Source of the DNA: Perilla frutescens | Taxonomy: Eukaryota > Streptophyta > Magnoliopsida > Lamiales > Lamiaceae | Assembly (NCBI GenBank): GCA_026008535.1 | Contig: BRKX01000003.1 | Span: 23,612,001-23,676,000, forward strand | Direction: 5' to 3' | Length of the DNA stretch: 64,000 nt | Part shown: positions 21,037 through 33,116 of the stretch, piece after piece | Layout of the letters: the number at the start of each line of letters is the position of its first letter | Numbering within the stretch: the stretch's first letter is position 1 | Notes under the pieces: model-generated | The model's database searches: none | Told to the model about the DNA's origin: nothing | The model's input: only the letters and a program-made list of their open reading frames with translations | Program-made: the position numbers and the translations under genes

Positions 21037-24000
21037 TAATTAATCTCTAGGTAGTGGAAACTTCATCAATAAAAGAACTTGACTCTTCATTGCCATCCAA
21101 TAGGTGTCACCTACAATAAAAAAAAATACATATGATTTCAATTACTAAAAGCTTTCTTTATAGCATAAATGGTGATGAAACAATTTTAAATTACTTACCA
21201 AATTGCATGGCCAAGCAACCATTTGACCAGGTGCATCTTGAACTGTTTGACAATAATCATAAGGTCGAATCAATGGTTCTTCTGGTTGCAATGCTACTTT
21301 CACATGCACTTCACACCACTTCTCTCCCAAGAGTTGTCCCCCCAACTTCAACATTTGGATCAATGTTATGAAGGCATCCTTCGGCCACTACTTTACTTTG
21401 ATCAAATATACTTTTAAGAGTGACACGAGCTCCAACCTGTAAACAAGTTTTATTTTGCAAAATATTAATTAGAAAATTGCAATACTGATCATTTGTTATG
21501 GCAGAAGAACAATAGTATTGAGTATTCGTTCAATATAGCAAACAATGCAATGCATATACATTTTGTTACCCACTCTTGCAAAGTGATTGCTAAACAGGCT
21601 GCTATTTCATATGATCATACTCCCTTATCTAAATAAAGTTTGTTCGAACAACAATCAAAGATCAGAAAATGCAATTATTTTCCAATATTCATAATGTTTC
21701 AAGTTTCAATATCCAATATCTAATATATCCTCACACAACAACTCTCAACCTTAACTCTGAACCATGTTTATCCTATTCTTTAATTAATTTTCAGCATGCT
21801 TTTTAAATCATGAAACATCATATTATAATAATATTTTCTTTTTAACAAGTATATCCAAGAAAATCCTAAAGCACCATAAATAAAGTCACTTAATATATAG
21901 CAGAGCAGAAATAAAAATAAAAGTTTAATGATTAAAAAAAAAAAGTTTACCTGAAGAGGTTGCTTTCTTGAGTTCAATCTAGGGAGATTATTTGATAATG
22001 GTGTTATACTTGGAGAGCTTTCAGATACAGATCGTTGTTGTGTGCAAACTTGTGACTGTAACTCCGCAATTTTGTTATTCATTTTCACAATTTCTGAACG
22101 TTGTTCCAACATTATACGTTTGCACATGTTTCTATTAGGAACTTCTCTCCATACATATGATGGGGAGACACCTTCCCCAAACATCCTAACACGACCTGGT
22201 TTGTCTTGGCCACAAACTTGGGCATATAGATCATTTGGTCCAACTGGATCTTTTGAGCCTTCTGGAAGTTTATTTCTTAATTCTTCAATTTCTTCCTGCG
22301 AGTTTTAAATCAGACAAGTTTAAGAATATGTTTTCAAGAGAGAAATTATGTATCATAAACTAGAGAGAGCATAAAGTTATTAGAATTCGAATATATGCTA
22401 GCTATATAAAACATTTTTGAGAAATAATGCATGCTTTTAATAAAAACTTATCAATCACAATGACCAAACTTACCAAATACTTGAATACAATAAAGGGAGT
22501 ATTTCCTTTACTTGTATAACATGCGTCAAGCATTTCAGCACGAGACGGCGAATGACCTTTTTCTTTTGCCTAGAAGTATGCATTTTTATTAGTAAGTGAA
22601 GTAAAAATAAATAATGAAACATCTTAAAAAGATCAGCAAAACTCACCAATTTGTCTTGGACTTGCGCAAATGACCTCTTTCCAGTTAAGTGATTCATCAT
22701 TCTCTTTGATCTAGCATTTGTGTTTTTTTCACTTCTTGCCTAAATATGTAAAAAATGGTTAAAATATAATCCTCACAGGAAAAAAATATTATTAATTAAA
22801 TGCACATTTGATAAAATGCATAACCTGTACTTCATCCCTGTTCCAATAAGAAAGTATATTAGCCCACTGATCTAGCAATACTCTTCCATCTCTTTCATCT
22901 ATTAAAACTTCCACATCTTTATCCGGAATGAAATATCGTACTTTTAAATTACTTTTCCAAGATCTCCACTTTTTATTAATGGATGTGAGAATCCAACCTT
23001 CATCGCCAAGAGAGGTATCATATCGTGACTTCATAAAAAAACCAAATTATTAACCAAATAATAATCATATTTAAAAATATACATAAAATACTAAACTTTA
23101 AGTACCTTGACGACATGTAGCATCTTTCTTTTGTATTCAATTGGCATTTTATGCCAATCTTCCACATCATGTGGGCAGTACATACCATTCCTAGCTATGG
23201 TACCCAAGAACTCACAAAATTTGCTCTGGTTTGGTCCTACAGGTCTTCCAAAACGATCAAAATTAAGATGAATGCGAGGTAGAATTGATGGTCTACCCCA
23301 GATTTCTAGCATATGTGTCGGACCTCTACTTTTCTTCTCTGCATTTAAAAATTATCATGATAGTTTGCAACAATTGTAAATGGACATTACAAGTTTGATG
23401 TAAGATCTAATGCAAAATGACATTACCATTTTCTTGAATATACTTACCACGTCCATTTGGTTCCTCGCTAGTTTCAGTTATACCATCAGGTGTATTTTGT
23501 TAGATTGACTTATCAAGTTGTGAATTCCTAGCTTCGCAGTCCACCAAATGATTATCTTACAGAGTGTAGAATAATTATTGATTAGTTTAATAAGTAATTA
23601 ATGACAAAGGAAGAACAATGAATATTTGGTAAGAAAAAAAGAGTTCGCATCTGAAGAGCTATTCAAAGAAAGATAAAAATGTCAATATTTCATTAATTAC
23701 AACAACCTAAGACTTCTATATAATGAAGAAGACATGATAATAGCATATTTTAATATATTTTGTATGTATTGTTTGAATTTGAAAATCATACCTATATTTG
23801 CATGGAGTGATATGTTAGTTTGGCCATGTCTATGGGGGTTAGACAATACTTGGTCAAGATTTTGACTTTCTTGTAACACTCCATTAGATACTCGTATACC
23901 CACTTGAGTTCTAGTTAATGTACCTAAAAAAACAATGTATAAATATTTAATAACAAAACTGATATAACACATAATAGTTATTGTGTTAAATATAATCCTA

Positions 24001-24086
24001 CTAATAAGTGGTTGCTGCATTAGCTCATCTGAAAGACTAAAATTACTCTTTTTATGCTTTCGATTTCTAGTAGCCATACCCTGCAC
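21037..24086 (-). pseudogene. TnpA-like CACTA protein (Ptta/En/Spm transposase family)
   Basis: A multi-exon gene read from splice signals and protein style. Exons carry MATRNRKHKKSNF (24075-about 23990), GTLTRTQVGIRVSNG (about 23930), PSILPRIHLNFDRFGRPVGPNQSKF...DWHKMP (23105-23320), GWILTSINKKWRSWKSNLKVRYF (22805-23035), KRMMNHLTGKRSFAQVQDKL (about 22650-22740), SPSRAEMLDACYTSKGNTPF (about 22475-22575), VGPNDLYAQVCGQDKPGRVRMFGEGVSPS with a helical tail (21955-22305), WCEVHVKVALQPEEPLIRP (21145-21340), and a last small exon to TAA near 21037. Most exon ends have good GT donors (for example at 23105, 22824, 22655, 21952). A stop in the small exon near 23500 and a frameshift near 21320 make it a pseudogene. 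In CACTA elements this protein binds subterminal repeats. Confidence 0.75.
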
Positions 24087-24837
24087 CTACAACGAGAAAT
24101 AAAATTATGAGAAACCAATGTATATATGTTTGGTTAAGCAAGTATAATGGTGTAGAATTATTCAATAGAATTAGTGAATATGAACAATATCCTAAATATG
24201 CAGATGCACTCTCCAATAGAGAGCTCCTCTAAATTGTTTCAGAAAATCATTTGCAATGAATAAGTTAGTAGCATGCAAGCTCAAGGGGAAAGTGGGGTTT
24301 CTCAAAGCTCATACCAATTCCAAACAAGTACAAAGAGCATATTTTATTTCTAACCAGCATACACAAAGCAAAGAACGGAAATGTGCTTTGTACCTCACTT
24401 CGCTAAGCAACGATAATTGTACTGAAGCTCTCTTTACTTAAGACGCGAAAGCAAGAAAATCAGTATAATATCAGAAAGGTCAATCCCTGATCCCCGGAGA
24501 AGCTGGTCATTCAGTTATGGAATGCATTAATGGCTCTTAATGAGGAGAGATAGAGGGACTCCTAAAGAATGGTACCCAGGAACTTGTTCTATTGCTTGAA
24601 GGGAAAGGCCCTACTATACTTATGATGAGCGAAAGGTAATAATTACATACTCTATAAATCTATATTTTCTCAATTAGCTCTCAGACTGTCATCTATTCAA
24701 TGGTTTCGAGTTTTTAGTAGTAGTGCTGAAAATAATTATTGTGGCATTGAATTCAAGAATCGGGGATAAACAAACATAATTTAATTGAGAATATCAGAAT
24801 TTGTATAACAACATAAAAAAGTGAGATAAAAACCATT

Positions 24838-25330
24838 ACCTCAGAGATTCCTGCAGAACGATGACTAAATTGATGGCTGAAATTAGGAAGATAGCCAATT
24901 CAAAATGAGAGCAGAATTCAATTGGGTATATCATAAATATTATAACAGCATCAGAAAAGAAAAGATAATCACTTGCCTCATCGTGGCTTTAGATAGACGA
25001 TTCAATTGATAGCTAAAAAAAAGGAGACGGGCAATTCAAAAGGCCAACAAAATCTAATTGGAAATATCACAATTTCATTACAGCTTCACAAACTCATAGT
25101 AGTGAAGACAAAACCCATACCTCACTGGGCATTCATATTGACGACGGGATTCATGGCTGTATTTTGGAATTGAAGATGGACAATTCAGAATCCAAACAAA
25201 AAAACTTTAATCGAAGAGTTTTCTATAACAAGATGAGAAAATATGAGCCGAAATTCTTACCTCATGGGTGCCTTCAAATTGGTGACATAATGGATGGTTG
25301 AACTCCAGAAGATGGACAATGGGTGCCTTC
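24838..25330 (-). repeat. Four tandem leader-exon repeats upstream of the TnpA-like gene
   Basis: Four degenerate copies begin at about 24838, 24975, 25118 and 25258 (spacing 137-143 bp). On the minus strand each contains an exon-like block ending TGAG followed by GTAATG, GCAAGT, GTATGG or GTAAGA, that is, a splice donor. They look like duplicated non-coding first exons of the TnpA-like transcript. The stretch 25330-25460 upstream is probably the promoter side. Confidence 0.6.
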
Positions 25331-25984
25331 CAATTTGTTCTGAACTTCTTTTTAGTAGTGGTGATAGTGGTAACCGTTCATCAAAATTGTCGAACAATTT
25401 ACCGCCTTCTGGGTTTTTGCCGGGAGAAATATTTTAGGAAAAAATTAGGTTTTTATTTTTTAATTTTCATGTTTTCACACTCTGAAATATCATATTGGTG
25501 ATAATATAATACATCATTTACAAAATAATAATTTATCCTATAAAAAATATAAATTTTTTATATTAAAATATTGCCATTTAAAACTTTTAATTTTTAAAAC
25601 TACTCGAGTAATGATATAGAAAATAATTGATTAAATGAACTTCAATAGGTAAATTATTTAATTTTAAATATATATTACACAACTTCTTTAAATTCACTAA
25701 GCTTGATTATTGTCTTTAATGAATTATAAATTAAATTTTAATCCAACCTAATAACAATGAATTGAGTTAAAATCGTATTATACTTTTAAGCAGAAATATC
25801 AATCAAAGTCTCGAAAAATGGTTTATCTATCGATATAGAGCCTGAAAGATAAATTGATTCAAGGTTTGAAAGATCTAAAACTATTGATTTAAGACTTTGA
25901 GATTTAACGGTGTTAAAACTTCATCCAATAGAAAATGATGTAGCCGTTAAATATCAGCACTATTTTTATCATGGAAGCGACTAG
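25331..25984. other. CACTA interior, non-coding
   Basis: AT-rich DNA upstream of the TnpA-like leader exons. No gene or repeat recognised. Confidence 0.5.
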
Positions 25985-26694
25985 TTGCACTACTAATTTT
26001 ACTCTTTGGACCACAAAAGAAATAAAGAGAAAATAAAATAATTGTAAAGTTACTTCAATACCCTTTTATTATTTGTTTATACCACTAAAATTACTCAATG
26101 CACCACAAATTAAAATCTAAAAAAATAAAAAAGAAAAAAAAATCATCGATGTATTCATCAACTTGTAATAGTTTATTAGATGCTAGTAGGGGTGTATTGA
26201 TCGAAAATAATCAAGTTTAGAACGTGTTGTGGTGGTTTTTTTTTGTCCAGACCGTGATTTGTTCGAACTGGAAATTTTGAACATTTTGGAGTGGTTTGAA
26301 CTCTATTTTTCGAACAACACTTGGAAAAAATGGAGTTTGTGGCGTTCGAATTTAAGTTTTCGAACATATTGGAGTGGTTCGAACTTCAATTTTCGAACAT
26401 AGTTCGTTCAGAATATATTTTCTAATACCTTTGCACCCTGAAATTTTCTAAGTGTCGTTCAAATTTTAGTTTTTGAACCAATTTTTTTCCAAATATTGGA
26501 ATCGTTTGAATTAATATTCTTGAACAAGATGAACGTGTTCGAATTATATTTCCGAACATATTTTATTTATTTTTTTTCAAGTAAAACAAATATTTTTTAA
26601 GTGAAGGGTATTAATGTAAATGTATATGGTGCAAAGAGTATAATGCGTAGTACATTAAGTAACCAAAGTACAAAGAATAAAATCAGTAGTACAA
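25985..26694. mobile_element. Candidate 710-bp inverted-repeat (MITE-like) element
   Basis: The left end reads TTGCACTACTAATTTTACTC and the complement of the right end TTGTACTACTGATTTTATTC; similarity continues inward (TTACTTnAATACCC then ATTTG) for about 100 bp. The middle (26230-26560) is rich in TTCGAA/GTTCGAAC palindromes. No coding capacity. A target-site duplication is not clear (TAG lies near both ends). It sits between the two CACTA genes. Confidence 0.55.
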
Positions 26695-27549
26695 ATAGAA
26701 ATTCTCTTTTTATATATAAATTAAATTAAAACAAACATAAATTTACATTAATTATGTTAATTAAATTAAACCAATGGTTTTATTAAATTCCATCAAATAA
26801 AAATCACCACTTTCCCTCGTTCGAATCTCATTACTTTGCAATTTGAAATTCAACTTTGTTTATTTGATTAATTAAATTTTATTATATTTATAATTGATTA
26901 TTATGATTTTAATTCCATGGATAACTATTTAATCTTATTAAAATATTTAATAAATTAATTAATGTTACTATTATTCTCTCTTTAGATCTGTTTTTTTAAA
27001 TAATCATTTCTTCATCAAAATTGAAAAAAAAAATATTGAATTGAGTTAAAGTTTGGGCCCACTGAAAAATAAATAAATGAATATATAATTAAGCTCGAAC
27101 TTGATAATATAATATTGCCAAATGAGAAAATATTGTAAAAAGAGAAAAAAGAACAAAAAAAAGTACAAGAAGCTAACATTCAAGGAATTCACAAAGTGAA
27201 AACTCTGCGAGTCAAGCATCATTAAAACTTCTTAAAGTAAACCCAATCTGAAAAATATTTAGATAATAGATTATATTCACAATGTATATGAATGAGTATT
27301 CGAAGGATTCAGGCTTTAAAATGATTCAATTCATCAAAGTATGTAATCGATTAAGCTATATTGTTTTTTTATCAATCTGATAGATCTATCCCCAAAGTAA
27401 ACGCATGAGCATAAATCTTTATCCCCAAAGTAAACGCCTCATGACTATTAGTAGAAAATGACAGGGGTGGAGCAAAATCCTTGTTGGTTGAGAAAGATAA
27501 TGAGTTTTTGGAAAGTAATGAGAAATTCTTAGATTTTGGACAGCAGCTG
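26695..27549. other. AT-rich spacer in CACTA interior
   Basis: No gene seen. The 18-bp sequence TATCCCCAAAGTAAACGC occurs twice, at about 27387 and 27421. Confidence 0.5.
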
Positions 27550-27574
27550 ATCAATGTTTCTTAGCAACTGGCTC

Positions 27575-28130
27575 AATCACTTGTCAAAGCTCAGCAAGAC
27601 ATTAGGGAGACCATGGGCCAAATGGTGCTAGCTTTAATCAAATTAACCAAGTTTGAAATAGAGGAAGTTGTTTATGATTAGCAAAGAACACTTGTTGCAC
27701 ACATGAAAAATGTAGCAACAGCTACAGAAAAAGCAAGTAGATTACAAAAGGAATTAAATGCTCAACCTGTAACACATTTGGATAAACTACATGTAACAGA
27801 AAAATGAAATCGTCATGGAAGAGGAAGCTAAGAACTCAAACATGGAAGAGAATTTTCTATGCTATATTTCTGAATTAGTTAGTTCTTACTAAATAGACCT
27901 AGCAGCTACATATACAAGAGAAGATATGAATCCAGTTCGGGAGCATCAGAAGCAAAATCTGTAGTGCAAGAAAATAAAGTTGATGTGACTTGCAGCTGTG
28001 AGAGCTAGCTGTTTGAGTTGGCAACTAATCCGACGGCTTTCTCTCTATTATCCCCTTGAAGAGGGGAATAAATGGAATGAAGTCCCATCTTCCCAACAAA
28101 AATAAAAAACGAAGATGGTGGTAAAGCCAT
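27575..28130 (+). pseudogene. Coding-like fragment of unknown origin
   Basis: On the plus strand the frame LVKAQQDIRETMGQMVLAL...AHMKNVATATEKASRLQKEL reads like a helical, coiled-coil protein with one in-frame TAG, stopping at TGA near 27806. Further coding-like pieces follow out of frame (YPLEEGNKWNEVPSSQ near 28050). It is opposite in strand to both CACTA genes and is not a CACTA domain I know. CACTA elements often pick up host gene fragments, which would explain it. The source gene is not recognised. Confidence 0.35.
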
Positions 28131-28700
28131 TGTCAAAATATCAGTAAACTAGTAATGACCAAGAAGTGTAGTGGTTTGATGATCCCAGAAGATAATTTTT
28201 CACGAATGATATGACCAAAGTAGCATCATTAATATTTTATATACCTAAACTTCCTACCACTATCTCCTAAATTACTAAAAATCAATGAGCTTCTTCAATT
28301 CATATGGTAAAGATATTGAAATACCGAAAATCACAAACTAAAATAACTTGATTAATATAATGTAAGGAACAAAACAAATGACTGAGTCAATCATTATTTC
28401 TTGAATTACATCTTACAGCTTGGCAGCTATGTAGAGAGTGGAAGGAAAAATGGGTTTTCCACACAAAAATATCCATCATTTTCCTCTCAATTTATTAGAG
28501 AAAAGAAATCTTCCAAGTTAAATAGCACAATAAATAATTTTTCCCAACTAAAAGTTCTTGTCACATCTGGTGCTGCTGAGGTACCACTTAATTGCTCTGC
28601 TTTTTCACTCCAAATTAATGAAGCATTTCTCGACAAATTCATCTGTATTGTTACTCAGAAATTGTCTGCCCAAGTTTAAAAAAATGTATATTAAGTACAG
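28131..28700. other. CACTA interior, unassigned
   Basis: A 92-codon plus-strand frame (28401-28679, MNYILQLGSYVESGRKNG) is present but shows no family signature; it may be chance or another captured piece. Nothing else seen. Confidence 0.35.
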
Positions 28701-28759
28701 TAAGACTACCTAATGCTCATAAATAACAATGTAACAAAGATACCTTTAGTGAAGAACTT

Positions 28760-31700
28760 TACGCAGGCATGTCAATTTCCACCCCTTCAGCATCTTCACG
28801 AACCCAATTATCTTCTTCAGTCTCGTTCTCACCTACAGGATTACATATATTGCTTTATAGATAGGTTTCAACATCTGCCAATTGCTCCATATTGTACACA
28901 CCTCTAGCATTTGTAGATATAACAACATGCAAATCAGTATCAATTGGATCCTGTACATAGAACACCTGTGCAGCTTGGGAAGACAAAATGAAAGGCTCCT
29001 CATGACGTTGAACATTTGTGAAGTTAGCAAGTGTAAACCCATCAAGATCTTGCTTTAATCGTTTTCCTTTTGAAACTCAATCACATCCAAATAAAACAAC
29101 CCTACGATCTACATAACATAGCTCAATGATATCTGTTAAGACTCCATAATAATCTAACTCACTTAATGTACGGTTTTGATCCCGGATGCTAGAAAAGTTT
29201 GGTGTTGCTGCTTTCACAGTTACTCCACTATTTTGTGTTTTTCTATTAAGCTCTAATTCTTTAGTGTGAAACCTAAAACCATTCACAACATATCTTTCAT
29301 AGGTGAGACCTATGATATTTGGGCCATCAGCAAGCAATTTCAGATCTTGATACATTGGGTTATCTTCAGGTAATTGCAAACTTTTGACCTACAAAAGAAG
29401 CAAATATATCTTTATTACAGAAACAATAAAAGAATCATCAATTGATAATCAACATTCTGAGATAAGCTTACATGATTGGAAAACCACTTAGCAAATTCAT
29501 CACTATGAATGCGTTCAACTTGTTGTCCTGTTGCACAGGGATAATTTTTTCTATCATTCCACGATGTTCCCTGCAATTGTTTAACATTTAATCAAGTTTT
29601 TCAATTGACTAGAAAAATATTTTGAATTTACTAAACTGACACACTTACTCAATGTAAGGTTTAACTGCCTCACAATTATACAATATATATTGATGTGCCC
29701 TTTTAAGTGTGTCCACATCAAACATTTTAGCAGTTCCTTTCCCAATAGCATAACCTCCCATTGTAAATACATCTAATCCAAGTTTATTATCAGTGCATGT
29801 CGTTACATCCTCATTTCTAGATGTCCTGTTAAATTTTGACTCCACATAATCTGCTAGGTATAATGAGCAGAATGTTAAGCATTCTTCAGCTACAAAACCT
29901 TGAGCAATTGAACCTTCCGGTCTACTTCTATTCCGAACATAGGACTTCAGTGTGCTTAAGTACCTTTATTTCATATCAAACAAAATAAAACTGAGAAACA
30001 TTTTGTACAAGTAATAAGATCAATATAAACAATATAGCAACAAATTAATTACCTTTCAATCGGATACATCCAACGGTATTGAATAGGGCCAGCCATTTTT
30101 ACTTCAGTAGCTAAATGAGTAGTCAAATGAACCATCACATCAAAAAATGATGGTGGAAAAATATTTTCCAATTGACATAAAGTTACCACAATTTCCTTTT
30201 CCAAGCGAACAACATCAGGAGGATAAACTACTTTAGAGCACAATTCCCTGAAATATCGACTCAACTGGATCAAAGGAAGACGCACTGATTTTGGTAAAGT
30301 TTTCCTCAAGGCTACAGGTAACAATTGTTGCATCAAAATGTGATAGTCGTGACTTTTTAAACCAACAAGCTTAGCAGGTTTCAATTGAACACCGCGTGAT
30401 ATGTTAGAGGCATAACCATCTGGCACTTTTACACTTTTCAAAACATTGAGGAACATGTTCTTTTCCCGCTTATTCATTGTAAAAGAAGCTGCAGGCAAGT
30501 AAACTTTCTTGGACTCCTTAGAAACGGGATGAAGCTCAGGTCTAATCCGCATTACTTGTAAGTCAAGTCTCGATTTATGATTGTCTTTTGTTTTCCTATC
30601 TATTTGTAGCAAAGTGGCACAAATGCTTTCACAAACATACTTCTCAACATGCATAACATCAAGATTGTGACGCACTACATTATCTTTCCAATATGGCAAT
30701 TCAAAGAAAATGCTTCTCTTCTTCCAATTAAATGGCAATCCCGGATTATGCTTGACATTTTACCCAAAAGTGAAAGTTATGTCTTTCAATTCTTGTAACA
30801 CATTATCTCCAGATAGTCTAGGTGGAGGCCTTCTATTCTCTTCTGAACCATCAAAGATGTGAGCATTCTCTTCGGAACTCATGAGCCCTATCCAAAAATC
30901 TACGATGACCCATATAACAATATTTCCTACCATGTTCCAACCAGTGTGAATGCGTAAATTTATGACATGCAGGACATGCAAATTTACCTTTAGTGCTCCA
31001 TCTTGATAAATTTGCATACCCTGGGAAATCGCTAATTGTCCACAAAATGCTTGCACGCAATTGAAATTTTTGTTTACTAGATGCATCATAGGTCTCAATC
31101 CACTTCCCATAGATCTTTCAAATCAGAAATAAGAGGCTGCAAATAAATGTCGATATTATTTCCCGGAGCTGATGGGCCAGGAATTAATAAAGACAACAAA
31201 AAATATGATTGATTCATACACATCCACGGAGGAAGATTATATGGTATCAATATAACTGGCCATGTACTATGTGTCACACTCATATTACTAAATGGATTAA
31301 ATCCATCTGAAGCTAACCCCAACCTTACATTGCGTGGATCATTGGCAAACTCAACATATTTGCTATCAAATGTTTGCCACGCAGGGGAATCAACTAGATG
31401 TCTCATATGCCCATCATTTACATGACTTTTAGCATGCCATTTCATATGGCGTGCAGTTTTTGAAGACATGAACAAGCGTTGCAACCTTGGTTTAATTGGA
31501 AAATACCATAACACCTTGTTTGCAATCTTTCTTTTCTCACTAGTTGGATCATTATATGAAGTGCGCCACCTTAGTCCATTGCACGTCACACATGATTTAT
31601 TTTCCTTATTCACTCCCTAATACAATGTGCAATCATTAGAACAAGCATCTATCTTCTCATAACCAAGCCCTAAGTCCTTCATTAATTTTTCAGATTCATA

Positions 31701-32309
31701 ATATGACTTAGGTAAGTCAGTCATCACCTCAGGAAATGCTTCTCTTAATAATTCTAACAACATATTAAAATGTTTATTGCTCCATTTACCTAAACATTTA
31801 ATATGCAACAATCGTATAATGAATGAAAGTTTTGTAACATTCTCACATTCTTCATATAACTTCTTTTGGGAATCATCAATCAACTTATAAAACTTTTCAG
31901 CAACCCCAAAAGAAATTTCTGCATCACTAGGAGACCCTATTGGGCTGTGTGCATCTGTGTCATGTTGTGGAATCCCGAAAGCATCATAAACTAACCCTTG
32001 CATGTCATTATTCATGTCATCAGTGTCATTTGAAGTTCTATAATCAAACGAAGATGAGGAACCAGCTAAATGATTTGATGAATACTCTCCATGAGCTACC
32101 CAATCATTATACCCTTTAATAAATCCTTTAACTATCAGATGTTCACGTGCATCATTTTTTCTCACACATATACAAAGCTTACATTCCGTGCATGGACATA
32201 AAATCATTCCATTTCTCGTTTCATTTGAAAATGCAAAGTTAAGAAACTTCTCAAGTCCAATGAAATATTGTTGGCTATGCCTTAGTTTATACATCCAACT
32301 CTTATCCAT
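28760..32309 (-). pseudogene. TNP2 transposase of the CACTA element
   Basis: Catalytic transposase gene of CACTA elements, starting MDKSWMYKLRHSQQYFIGLEKFL at 32309. Domains in order: the transposase-associated zinc domain (CPCTECK, 32180-32300); TNP2 core (KSYYESEKLMKDLGLGYEKIDAC, then WHAKSHVNDGHMRHLVDSPAW...DPRNVRLGLASDGFNPF at 31300-31450, ILWTISDFPGYANLSRWSTKGKFACP at about 31000 and CYMGHRRFLD); LDVMHVEKYVCESI near 30660; the DUF4218 region (PIQYRWMYPIER, ending at a GT donor near 30050) with later exons (29645-29960); and the DUF4216 region (29077-29379). Breaks: TAG at 31614, frameshifts near 31100, 31060-31040 and 30890, TAA near 30759, TGA at 29074. Non-functional. Confidence 0.88.
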
Positions 32310-32895
32310 ATTTCAAAAAAGAATTTTGACACTTCATGTGAAAACAAAAGAAAAATTAAAAAAAAAAATTAGCACACACATATTTTAAGATAGTTGTTAG
32401 TAAAAGAACATATACAACTCTAAAATAGAACTAATAAATGACAATGTAAATCAGCAAACCAAAAGAATTAATATCACCTCAATCTATGGTACAAGAAAGC
32501 TAAAATTGACCAAATACGACACTGGAAATGGACAACTTCACCCAAGTCGAGATAAGCACTTTGTTTCCACACTTGCCACTATCAAGATTATCAAATTATA
32601 ATATGATTAGGGGCTGGAAAACTTATGTATCTAATTCTAAACATAGAAATCAGGCCTTACAGGTGAAAATAGATGTTAGTACTGTTTTTTATTCGAAGTT
32701 GTATAGAATTAACAAATTGCCTTATATTGTCTGGTATCTGCAAATTTAATGAGATTGCTAAAACACGAAGTACGTGCAACTTGGAAATCTGTGTATAATG
32801 CCTGTGTAAGTGTTGTTCCATAAGACTAACCTATGGAGATGAAGTTTCCCTTATTTATCTAGTAAAGCATAAAGCATCATTAAAATAGAATACGT
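32310..32895. other. Region upstream of TNP2
   Basis: AT-rich, presumably leader or intron of the TNP2 transcript. A short plus-strand frame (32528-32749) has no recognisable features. Confidence 0.4.
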
Positions 32896-33116
32896 TATTC
32901 TCACAAGTTTTCGCAGAAGGCTCTTTAAGTTTAGGCGTGATCATGCCTAAACTCGACATAGCTCCAGCTGCTCCTAATAACCCTTTTTATTCTGCCGATG
33001 TCGCTAACTATATAGGTGAAACTGCAGAGATTAGATGGGACAAAGCTGAAGCTGCCTTTTATGGGAGTTTTCTGTACAGTCATGTTATTTGTTATATACA
33101 AGACCATAAATTATGA
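32896..33116 (+). pseudogene. Short coding-like fragment, unknown protein
   Basis: The plus-strand frame reads FAEGSLSLGVIMPKLDIAPAAP then NNPFYSADVANYIGETAEIRW, ending at TGA 33114-33116; ATG at 32943 would give 57 residues. Composition and codon pattern look like real protein, unlike the AT-rich surroundings. I do not recognise the family. A splice-acceptor-like TTTTCGCAG precedes it at about 32909-32917. Possibly a captured host exon. Confidence 0.35.

Noticed and set aside
28401..28679. Host gene of 92 codons
   Set aside because: No recognisable domain, biased AT-rich composition, and it lies inside the CACTA element.
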